Assembly (NCBI GenBank): GCA_013813955.1 | Contig: JACCQW010000003.1 | Span: 1-5,994 of the forward strand | DNA: 5,994 bases | DNA from: Solirubrobacterales bacterium | GTDB taxonomy: Bacteria; Actinomycetota; Thermoleophilia; Solirubrobacterales; Solirubrobacteraceae | Direction: 5' to 3' | Shown here: piece after piece, positions 1 through 5,748 of the stretch | Numbering within the stretch: the first letter of the stretch is position 1 | Layout of the letters: the number at the start of each line of letters is the position of its first letter | Translations under genes and position numbers: made by a program | The notes under the pieces: model-generated | What the model was told of the DNA's origin: nothing | Databases searched by the model: none | The model's input: the letters and a program-made list of their open reading frames with translations, nothing else

Positions 1-1
1 C

Positions 2-100
2 CCGCGGCGCAACCCGTGGACTCGCGCCGCGCTGCTGGAGGGGGCCGGCCGCGAGCCCGGCGCCCCCTCGCCGTGGGGCGACCCGCACCCGTGGGGCTGA
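2..100 (+). CDS. C-terminal end of an unidentified upstream protein (partial)
   Basis: This is the tail of a gene that begins before the window: 32 codons followed by TGA at 98-100. The frame is chosen because 31 of the 32 sense codons end in G or C, the same bias as the real genes downstream; the other two forward frames are also open here but have poorer third positions. The tail is rich in Pro, Gly, Trp and Arg and ends GDPHPWG. I do not recognise the family, and 32 residues are too few to assign a function. It lies 94 bp before the sulfite reductase start, with a promoter-like region between, so it is probably a separate transcription unit, though read-through cannot be excluded. Confidence 0.6.
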   Translation, partial: PRRNPWTRAALLEGAGREPGAPSPWGDPHPWG

Positions 101-115
101 ACGCGCTCCGTTTGA

Positions 116-143
116 AATAGCCGAAAGCCGACAGGCAATAGCC
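116..143 (+). repeat. 7-bp direct repeat AATAGCC, 21-bp period
   Basis: AATAGCC occurs at 116-122 and again at 137-143. The start-to-start distance is 21 bp, about two helical turns, so both copies would face the same side of the DNA. The second copy overlaps the right arm of the inverted repeat at 131-146. This could be a two-site arrangement for a cooperative regulator, or chance in a short region. Confidence 0.35.
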
Positions 144-146
144 TGT
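131..146. promoter_or_regulatory. Perfect inverted repeat, candidate operator
   Basis: ACAGGC (131-136), spacer AATA, GCCTGT (141-146): six-base arms pair perfectly around a 4-base centre. It abuts or overlaps the possible -10 box at 146-151, where a bound repressor would block RNA polymerase. It is too short and is not followed by a T-run, so it is not a terminator. A dimeric sulfur-responsive regulator would be a natural candidate, but I cannot name the family from the site. Confidence 0.45.
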
Positions 147-194
147 ATCATCGTCAGCTGCCCTCCGCACGCCACCCACGGAGCACTGACGCCA

Positions 195-2006
195 ATGGAG
201 CCCAGCACCGCCGTCGGCCGCAAGGGGACACTCGAGAATCCCGAGGTCCGCGAGGATGTCCCCGGCCACGTCATCCCGATCCTCGAACGCGAGTTCGACG
301 ACTTCGACACCGAGGCGCAGCAGTACCTGCGCGGCGACACGCCCGAGGACGAGTTCATCAAGTTCCGCCTCAAGCAGGGTGTCTACGGCCAGCGCCAGGC
401 GGACGTGCAGATGATCCGCGTCAAGCTGCCGATGGGCGGCATCACGCCCGAGCAGGTGGAGGCGTTCGCCGACGTGATCGAGAAGTACGTCCCGCTGAAC
501 AAGGGGCACGTCACGACGCGCCAGAACATACAGCTGCACCACGTCCCGCTGCCCGATGCCGCCAAGGCGATCCGCGAGCTGTCGGACTCCGGCCTGTCCT
601 CGCGCGAGGGCTGCGGCAACACCGTGCGCAACGTGACCGGTGACCCGTGGGCCGGCGTTGCCGCCGACGAGCCCTTCGACCTCACCCCCTACGCCGGCGC
701 CTACGTGCGCTACTTCGTGCGCCATCCCACGACGCAGGCGATGCCGCGCAAGATCAAAACCGCGTTCAACGGCGCGCCCGCGGACCGCGCGCTGACCGGG
801 ATCCACGACATCGCGTTCCTGGCGCGCGAGCGCGACGGCGTCAGGGGCGTGGCGGTGCTCGTCGGCGGCGGCACGTCGATCATGCCGCGCGTCGCCCCCG
901 TGCTCTACGAGTTCGTCGAGCTGGACAACGGCGACTACCTCAAGGTGGCCGAGGCCGTCCTGCGCATCTTCGACCGCCAGGACTTCCTACGCGTCAACCG
1001 CGCCCGCGCCCGCATCAAGGTCCTGGTGGACAAGATCGGGATGGACGCCTTCCGCGAGCTGGTCGACGAGGAACTGAGGGGCGACTGGGTCGCCGAGCGC
1101 GACTTCGACGTCGCCGGCCTGCGCTTCGACCACGACGAGGAGGCCAACGCCCCCGCGGCGCCGGCCGTCTACGCGAGCGCCAACGGGGACGTGTCCGAGT
1201 TCGAGCGCTACCGCGAGGCCAACGTCGCCGCGCAGAAGCAGGAGGGCTTCTCGACGGTCCACGTCAAGGTCACCCGCGGCGACCTCACCCCCGAGCAGCT
1301 GCGCGGGATCGCCGGCATCATGCGCCGCTACACCGGCGGCTACATGCGCACCACCGTGCACCAGAACCTCGTGCTGCGCTGGGTGCGCGACGAGACCGTC
1401 TACGAGGTCTGGCGCGCGCTGGACGCGCTCGGCCTGGGCGGCCCCGGGCCGGACTCGGTCATCGACGTCGTCTCGTGCCCGGGCACCGACTCCTGCAAGC
1501 TGGGGATCACCTCGTCGATGGGCCTCAACCAGGCCGTCCAGGAGCGGGTCGAGGCGATGGACATCACCGACCCGCTGACCCGTGCGATCCACATCAAGAT
1601 GAGCGGCTGCCCCAACGGCTGCAGCCAGCACCACATCGCCAACATCGGGTTCTACGGCGCTTCGATCAAGGTCGGCGAGCACACGATCCCCGCCTACGTC
1701 GCGCACATCGGCGGCAACTACGAGGGCGGCGAGATCGTCTACGGCCAGCGGCTGAAGGTCCGCCTGCCGGCCAAGCGCGTGCCCGAGGCCATCGAGCGGT
1801 GGCTGCGCTTCTATGAGGCCGAGCGCGAGGACGGCGAGGTGTTCAACGCGTTCGCCGGCCGCGTCGGGACCAAGGAGTTCGAGGACCGCGTCCGCGAGCT
1901 GGCGCTGCCGGTGGAGTTCGGCCTGGAGACGATGAACCACTTCATCGACTGGGACCGCAGCGTGCCCTTCCAGGTCGTCCGTGGCGAGGGCGAGTGCGCG
2001 GTCTGA
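195..2006 (+). CDS. sirA: Ferredoxin-dependent assimilatory sulfite reductase (siroheme/[4Fe-4S], NirA/SirA type)
   Basis: The 603-residue cytoplasmic enzyme should reduce sulfite to sulfide with six electrons, probably from ferredoxin since no NADPH-flavoprotein subunit gene is present. It has the two-fold family layout: ferredoxin-like half-domain about 55-130, siroheme/4Fe-4S domain about 135-290, second half-domain about 335-405, second siroheme domain about 420-570. Cluster ligands are Cys428 and Cys434 (CPGTDSC), Cys472 and Cys476 (CPNGC). Basic active-site positions are R109 (TTRQNIQLHH), R145 (VRNV), K186 and K188 (PRKIK). In plant nitrite reductases the second lysine is usually Asn, so K-x-K favours sulfite; the cys neighbours agree. 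Nitrite reduction remains an alternative because the family is often annotated nitrite/sulfite reductase. ATG 195 is the only plausible start: the frame is open upstream but has no ATG, GTG or TTG. A GGAG at 180-183 lies 11 nt before it. It is the first gene of the operon and overlaps cysH by 13 bp. Confidence 0.93.
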   Translation: MEPSTAVGRKGTLENPEVREDVPGHVIPILEREFDDFDTEAQQYLRGDTPEDEFIKFRLKQGVYGQRQADVQMIRVKLPMGGITPEQVEAFADVIEKYVPLNKGHVTTRQNIQLHHVPLPDAAKAIRELSDSGLSSREGCGNTVRNVTGDPWAGVAADEPFDLTPYAGAYVRYFVRHPTTQAMPRKIKTAFNGAPADRALTGIHDIAFLARERDGVRGVAVLVGGGTSIMPRVAPVLYEFVELDNGDYLKVAEAVLRIFDRQDFLRVNRARARIKVLVDKIGMDAFRELVDEELRGDWVAERDFDVAGLRFDHDEEANAPAAPAVYASANGDVSEFERYREANVAAQKQEGFSTVHVKVTRGDLTPEQLRGIAGIMRRYTGGYMRTTVHQNLVLRWVRDETVYEVWRALDALGLGGPGPDSVIDVVSCPGTDSCKLGITSSMGLNQAVQERVEAMDITDPLTRAIHIKMSGCPNGCSQHHIANIGFYGASIKVGEHTIPAYVAHIGGNYEGGEIVYGQRLKVRLPAKRVPEAIERWLRFYEAEREDGEVFNAFAGRVGTKEFEDRVRELALPVEFGLETMNHFIDWDRSVPFQVVRGEGECAV

Positions 2007-2605
2007 CCGACACGCTCGAGCAGGCGCTCGCCCACGAGCGGGTCGTGTTCCTGTGCTCCTTCCAGAAGGAGGAGTCGGTGATCCTCGACGAGCTGCTGGC
2101 GATCGCGGGCGGATGGGACCGCATCCGCGTGGTCACGATCGACACCGGCGTGCTCTTCGCCGAGACGCTCGCGACGTGGCGCGCCTTCGAGGAGCACTAC
2201 GGCGTGAAGGTCGCGGTCGAGGAGGCGAGGGGCCCCTGGAGCGGGCCGGAGAACTGCTGCGCCACCGAGAAGGTCGCGGCGCTCGAGCGCGCGCTGGCCG
2301 GCGCCGGCGCGTGGATCACCGGCCTGCGCCGCGAGCAGGGCCCGACGCGCGCGGGCACCGAGCTCGTGGAGACCGACGCCCGTCGCGCCATCGCCAAGTA
2401 CAACCCGCTCGCGTTCTGGACCGAGCGCGACCTGTGGCAGCGCATCCACGAGCGCGGCCTGCCCTATCACCCGCTGCACGACCAGGGCTACGAGTCGATC
2501 GGCTGCGCGCCGTGCACGCTGCCGGGCAGCGGCCGCGAGGGTCGCTGGGCGGGCACCGGGAAGACCGAGTGCGGTCTGCATGTCGTCGCGCCGGCGGACG
2601 CCTAG
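1994..2605 (+). CDS. cysH: Adenylylsulfate (APS) reductase, iron-sulfur type
   Basis: The 203-residue enzyme reduces APS to sulfite and AMP with thioredoxin or a similar thiol donor. The sequence shows the nucleotide-binding region CSFQKEES (21-28), IDTG (49-52), LRREQGPTRAG (111-121), and the C-terminal motif ECGLH with catalytic Cys193. Two cysteine pairs, Cys88-Cys89 and Cys171-x-x-Cys174, are the [4Fe-4S] ligands that mark APS reductases; PAPS-specific enzymes such as E. coli CysH lack them. That specificity also fits the absence of an APS kinase here. It is shorter at the N-terminus than many relatives, with only about 20 residues before the CSFQ motif. GTG 1994 is the only usable start upstream of the motif; it overlaps the end of the sulfite reductase gene by 13 bp. 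GAGGG at 1986-1990 is too close to be an ideal ribosome site, so initiation probably depends on ribosomes terminating at 2006. Confidence 0.93.
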   Translation: MRGLTDTLEQALAHERVVFLCSFQKEESVILDELLAIAGGWDRIRVVTIDTGVLFAETLATWRAFEEHYGVKVAVEEARGPWSGPENCCATEKVAALERALAGAGAWITGLRREQGPTRAGTELVETDARRAIAKYNPLAFWTERDLWQRIHERGLPYHPLHDQGYESIGCAPCTLPGSGREGRWAGTGKTECGLHVVAPADA

Positions 2606-3507
2606 TGGACCCGCTGGTCATCGTCTTCGGGCTCGGCGTCGGCATCCTGGTCGGGCTCACGGGGATCGGCGGCGGCTCGCTGATGACCCCGCTGCTCATC
2701 CTGGCCGTGGGCGTCAAGCCCGTCGTGGCCATCGGCACGGACCTCGCCTACGGCGCGATCACCAAGACCGTCGGCGGCTGGCGCCACCTGCGCAAGGGCA
2801 CCGTCGACCTCGGCGTGTCCAAGTGGCTGGCGCTGGGCAGCGTGCCGGGCTCGCTCGTAGGCGTGTGGCTGCTCAACCGGCTGCACGACGCGCACGGCGA
2901 CGCCTTCGAGCCCGTCCTGCTGGGCCTCGTCGCCGGCATGCTCGTGATCGTCTCGGTCACGATCCTCGCCCGTGCGCTGTTCATGCCCAAGCTGCACGAG
3001 CGCGAGCGCGAGACCGTCGAGCTCGACCGGCGCACGAAGATCACCGCGGTGGCGATCGGCGCTGTCCTGGGGATGGTCCTGGGCCTGACCTCCGTGGGCA
3101 GCGGCGCGCTCATCGGCCTCGCCCTGATCCTGGTGTTCCGCATGACGCCGCACCGGGTCGTGGGCACCGACGTCTTCCACGCCGCCGTGCTGCTGTGGAC
3201 TGCGGGCCTGGCCCACCTGCTGTCGGGCAACGTCGACCTGCTGCTGACCGCGAACATCCTGCTCGGCTCGATCCCCGGCGTGTGGATCGGCACCCACGTG
3301 GTCACCAGCGTGCCCGCCAACGGCCTGCGCCCCGCGCTGGGCTGCGTGCTGCTGGGCTCGGCCCTCGGCGTGCTGACCAAGGCCGGTGTCGCGGTCCCGG
3401 TGGCGGCGATCGTCGGCGTCCCGGCCGCGGCCGGGGCCTTCGCGTGGCTCGTTCACCGTTCCCGCGCCCGCACCCGCGTCCCGGCTCCCGAAGGAGCCCC
3501 GGCGTGA
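2605..3507 (+). CDS. TauE/SafE-family membrane permease, probable sulfate or sulfite transporter
   Basis: This 300-residue integral membrane protein has about eight hydrophobic segments. It has the two-fold repeat of the TauE/SafE family, in exact register at 143 residues: GLTGIGGGS (17-25) with GLTSVGSGA (160-168), GTD at 44-46 with 187-189, H61...VD(67-68) with H204...VD(210-211), GSVPG (78-82) with GSIPG (221-225). A charged linker (about 127-145) joins the halves; a basic tail follows residue 284. Family members export sulfite or sulfoacetate, or have been proposed as sulfate permeases; CysZ in the Corynebacterium glutamicum cys cluster is a precedent from memory. Placement between cysH and cysD makes sulfate uptake the best guess, with sulfite efflux as safety valve the main alternative; direction cannot be read from sequence. 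GTG 2605 shares its G with the cysH stop (TAGTG); a weak GGCGGA lies at 2593-2598. Confidence 0.88.
   Translation: MDPLVIVFGLGVGILVGLTGIGGGSLMTPLLILAVGVKPVVAIGTDLAYGAITKTVGGWRHLRKGTVDLGVSKWLALGSVPGSLVGVWLLNRLHDAHGDAFEPVLLGLVAGMLVIVSVTILARALFMPKLHERERETVELDRRTKITAVAIGAVLGMVLGLTSVGSGALIGLALILVFRMTPHRVVGTDVFHAAVLLWTAGLAHLLSGNVDLLLTANILLGSIPGVWIGTHVVTSVPANGLRPALGCVLLGSALGVLTKAGVAVPVAAIVGVPAAAGAFAWLVHRSRARTRVPAPEGAPA
3491..3496 (+). promoter_or_regulatory. Strong ribosome binding site for cysD
   Basis: AAGGAG lies 7 nt before the GTG at 3504 and is the best Shine-Dalgarno match in the window. It sits inside the 3' end of the permease gene and supports the GTG 3504 start, which overlaps the permease stop. 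Unlike cysH, cysD can therefore probably be initiated on its own as well as by coupling. Confidence 0.75.
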
Positions 3508-4409
3508 GGCGGGGGCTGACGCACCTCGAAGCCCTGGAGTCCGAGGCGATCCACGTCATGCGCGAGGTCGCCGCCGAGCTGTCCAGGCCCGTCCTGCTGT
3601 TCAGCGGCGGCAAGGACTCGATCGTGCTGTTGCGCCTGGCCGAGAAGGCCTTCCGGCCGGCGCCGTTCCCCTTTCCGCTGATGCACGTCGACACCGGCCA
3701 CAACTTCCCCGAGGTCATCGCGTTTCGCGACCGCCGCGTGGACGCGCTGGGCGAGACGCTGATCGTCGCCTCCGTGCAGGAGTCGATCGACAACGGGCGT
3801 GTGACCGAGGAGACGGGTCCGCGAGCGTCGCGCAACCGGCTGCAGACCACCACGCTGCTGGACGCCCTGCAGGAGCACGGCTTCGACGCCGCCTTCGGCG
3901 GGGCGCGGCGCGACGAGGAGCGCGCGCGGGCCAAGGAGCGCATCTTCTCCTTCCGCGACGACTTCGGCGGGTGGGACCCCAAGAGCCAGCGCCCGGAGCT
4001 GTGGAGCCTGTACAACGGGCGCATCCGCCCGGGGGAGAGCGTGCGCGTCTTTCCGCTGAGCAACTGGACCGAGCTCGACGTGTGGCAGTACATCGCCGAG
4101 GAGCAGCTCGAGATCCCCCCGATGTACTTCGCCCACGAGCGTGAGGTCTTCGCCCGCGACGGGATGCTCTACGCCGTCTCCGAGCACGTGGCGCTCATGG
4201 ATGGCGAGACGCCGTTCACCGCGTCGGTGCGCTACCGCACCGTCGGCGACATGAGCTGCACCGGCGCGGTGCGCTCGACCGCCGCGGACCTCGGGTCCGT
4301 CGTCGCGGAGATCGCCGCCACGCGCATCACCGAGCGCGGCGAGACCCGCGCCGACGATCGCGTGAGCGAGGCCGCGATGGAGGACCGCAAGGTCGCGGGG
4401 TACTTCTAG
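3504..4409 (+). CDS. cysD: Sulfate adenylyltransferase subunit 2 (ATP sulfurylase small subunit)
   Basis: CysD is the catalytic subunit that joins sulfate and ATP to form APS and pyrophosphate, working in the cytoplasm in a complex with the GTPase CysN. At 301 residues it is the usual family length. Visible motifs are the PP-loop SGGKDS (34-39), HVDTGHNFPE (61-70), RASRNRLQT (107-115), GGARRDEERARAKERIFSFRD (131-151), the PLSNWTELDVWQYI block (184-197) and the canonical C-terminus ending GYF (299-301). The start is the GTG at 3504, fixed by AAGGAG 7 nt upstream and by a GTGA overlap of 4 bp with the permease stop; the open frame extends far upstream but only as an out-of-frame shadow of the previous genes. 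It ends in TAGTG, whose last G begins cysN, the normal partner order. No key residue appears to be missing. Confidence 0.97.
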   Translation: MRRGLTHLEALESEAIHVMREVAAELSRPVLLFSGGKDSIVLLRLAEKAFRPAPFPFPLMHVDTGHNFPEVIAFRDRRVDALGETLIVASVQESIDNGRVTEETGPRASRNRLQTTTLLDALQEHGFDAAFGGARRDEERARAKERIFSFRDDFGGWDPKSQRPELWSLYNGRIRPGESVRVFPLSNWTELDVWQYIAEEQLEIPPMYFAHEREVFARDGMLYAVSEHVALMDGETPFTASVRYRTVGDMSCTGAVRSTAADLGSVVAEIAATRITERGETRADDRVSEAAMEDRKVAGYF

Positions 4410-5662
4410 TGGCCACCGCGACCGCCGACCTGCTGCGCCTGGCCACCGCCGGCTCGGTCGACGACGGCAAGTCGACGCTGATCGGCCGCCTGCTGCTGGA
4501 CTCCAAGGCCGTGCTCACCGACCAGCTCGAGCACGTCGAGGAGGCCTCCAGGCGTCGCGGCGGGGGGATGGTCGACCTCTCGCTGCTCGTCGACGGGCTG
4601 CGCGCCGAGCGCGAGCAGGGCATCACGATCGACGTCGCCTACCGCTACTTCGCCACGGTGCGGCGCACGTTCATCATCGCCGACACCCCCGGCCATGTGC
4701 AGTACACGCGCAACATGGTCACCGGCGCGTCGACCGCCGACCTCGCCGTCATCCTCGTCGACGCGCGCAAGGGCGTGCTCGAGCAGTCCAAGCGCCACGC
4801 CTACATCTCCTCGCTGCTGGGCATCCGCCACCTCGCGGTCGCCGTCAACAAGATGGACCTCGTCGATCACGACGAGGAGACCTTCGACGCCATCGTCCGT
4901 GACTTCAGCGAGTTCGCCCGCGGCCTGGACGTGCGCGACATCGCCTACGTGCCGATCAGCGCGCTGCACGGCGACAACGTCGTGGACCGCTCCGAGCGGA
5001 TGCCCTGGTACGGCGGCATGCCCCTGCTCGAGCACCTGGAGAGCGTCGACGTCGCCCGCGACCGCGACGCCGGCGATGCGCGCTTCCCCGTGCAGTGGGT
5101 CATCCGCGACCACGCCACCGACTACCGCGGCTACGCCGGCCAGGTGGCGGGCGGCATCCTGCGCCCGGGCGACGAGGTCGTCGTCCTTCCCTCGCAGACG
5201 CGCACGCGCATCGCGCGGCTGGACACCTATGACGGGCCGGTCGAGGAAGCGTTCGCGCCGATGTCGGTGACCGTCCTCCTCCAGGACGAGGTCGACGTCT
5301 CGCGCGGTGACCTCATCTGCCACCCCGACCACGCGCCGACGCTCTCCCGCGAGGTGGAGGCGACGGTGTGCTGGATGGCCGACGCCCCGCTGCGCGCCGG
5401 CGGGCGCTACGCGATCAAGCACGCCACCCACGCCGCGCGGGCGCTCGTCGACGCCGTCGTCGACCGCGTCGACGTGCACACGCTGGCGCCCGACGCCACC
5501 GCGGCCGAGCTCGGCCTCAACGAGATCGGCCGGGTGCGGCTGCGGACCTCCAAGGCGCTGGCGTTCGACGCCTACGCGCGCAACCGCCTGACCGGGTCGT
5601 TCATCCTCATCGACGAGGCCTCCAACGACACGGTCGGCGCGGGCATGATCATCGCGGCCTGA
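4409..5662 (+). CDS. cysN: Sulfate adenylyltransferase subunit 1 (GTPase subunit), no APS kinase domain
   Basis: CysN is the elongation-factor-like GTPase that couples GTP hydrolysis to APS synthesis by CysD. The 417-residue protein shows all GTPase motifs: P-loop GSVDDGKS (15-22), G2 region EREQGITIDVAYRYF (67-81) with Thr73, DTPGH (92-96), NKMD (147-150) and SAL (184-186). The domain order is GTPase (about 1-210), then beta-barrel domains (about 215-417) as in EF-Tu. It ends soon after the second barrel (TGSFILIDE, near 395-403) and has no C-terminal APS kinase, unlike the CysNC fusions of mycobacteria; it is also shorter than the roughly 475-residue E. coli CysN. That fits an operon using APS reductase. 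GTG 4409 overlaps the cysD stop by one base; a GGGG at 4397-4400, 8 nt upstream, is a weak ribosome site. It is the last gene of the operon; no clear terminator hairpin follows. Confidence 0.97.
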   Translation: MATATADLLRLATAGSVDDGKSTLIGRLLLDSKAVLTDQLEHVEEASRRRGGGMVDLSLLVDGLRAEREQGITIDVAYRYFATVRRTFIIADTPGHVQYTRNMVTGASTADLAVILVDARKGVLEQSKRHAYISSLLGIRHLAVAVNKMDLVDHDEETFDAIVRDFSEFARGLDVRDIAYVPISALHGDNVVDRSERMPWYGGMPLLEHLESVDVARDRDAGDARFPVQWVIRDHATDYRGYAGQVAGGILRPGDEVVVLPSQTRTRIARLDTYDGPVEEAFAPMSVTVLLQDEVDVSRGDLICHPDHAPTLSREVEATVCWMADAPLRAGGRYAIKHATHAARALVDAVVDRVDVHTLAPDATAAELGLNEIGRVRLRTSKALAFDAYARNRLTGSFILIDEASNDTVGAGMIIAA

Positions 5663-5687
5663 ACTTCGAGGCGCGGACAGGCCCGGC

Positions 5688-5716
5688 GATGAGAGCGTTC
5701 TCACGCGGTTCTCATC
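5688..5716. repeat. 7-bp inverted repeat enclosing the tandem repeats
   Basis: GATGAGA (5688-5694) is the exact reverse complement of TCTCATC (5710-5716), with 15 bases between. The left arm also pairs with the first TCTCA copy (TGAGA 5690-5694 with TCTCA 5699-5703). The cluster therefore contains three TCTCA half-sites, one reversed and two in tandem. No T-run follows, so a terminator role is unlikely, although a weak cysN 3' hairpin is possible. Confidence 0.45.
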
Positions 5717-5718
5717 TC
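5697..5718. promoter_or_regulatory. Tandem GTTCTCA repeats with 11-bp period, candidate response-regulator site
   Basis: GTTCTCA occurs at 5697-5703 and 5708-5714, exactly 11 bp apart, about one helical turn. Same-face tandem half-sites of this kind are typical of OmpR/PhoB-family response regulators; actinobacterial PhoP boxes also use 11-nt repeat units beginning GTTC, though the match here is only partial. It lies 31 bp before the ATG at 5749 and after the cysN stop, so it most likely controls the downstream gene. No convincing -10 box was found; GAATCT at 5729-5734 is a weak candidate. Confidence 0.45.
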
Positions 5719-5748
5719 TCGGCCGCGTGAATCTGCCACGCTGCGCTC

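Larger units (their letters stand above)
112..151 (+). promoter_or_regulatory. Candidate promoter of the sulfate assimilation operon
   Basis: This is the only AT-richer patch before the operon. TATCAT at 146-151 matches TATAAT at five of six positions and follows a TG at 144-145; a start of transcription near 158 would give a leader of roughly 37 nt. TTGAAA at 112-117 resembles a -35 box, but it lies 28 bp upstream of TATCAT, too far for a normal spacer, and nothing good sits at 16-18 bp. A missing -35 would fit an activator-dependent promoter, or the -10 may be wrong. Placement is by eye only. Confidence 0.4.

Noticed and set aside
3..194. Possible N-terminal extension of the sulfite reductase
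   Set aside because: The frame is open back to base 3 but has no ATG, GTG or TTG, and uses codons such as ATA, TGT and CGA that are rare in the real genes.
101..194. Cysteine-rich leader peptide or riboswitch before the operon
   Set aside because: Cysteine attenuation leaders are known upstream of some actinobacterial sulfur genes, so I looked. No start codon followed by a Cys-rich short frame is present, and the leader is too short for a SAM riboswitch.
987..1940. Minus-strand open frame across the sulfite reductase gene
   Set aside because: Same antisense artefact of GC-rich coding; the + strand carries clear siroheme and cluster motifs over this region.
1981..2604. Upstream extension of the permease reading frame across cysH
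   Set aside because: The translation is Arg/Gly-rich shadow of cysH; the hydrophobic family N-terminus begins at GTG 2605.
2580..3503. Upstream extension of the cysD reading frame
   Set aside because: The frame is open but yields Arg/Pro/Ala-rich nonsense overlapping the permease gene. The family N-terminus and AAGGAG support GTG 3504.
4406..5704. Long minus-strand open frame (432 codons) lying across all of cysN
   Set aside because: It mirrors cysN and arises because high G/C at third positions removes stop codons from that antisense frame. Its translation is low-complexity Val/Asp/Gly/Arg/His with no recognisable motif.
5663..5748. Rho-independent terminator after cysN
   Set aside because: The only pairing is the GATGAGA/TCTCATC repeat with a 15-base loop and no T-run; it looks regulatory rather than terminating.
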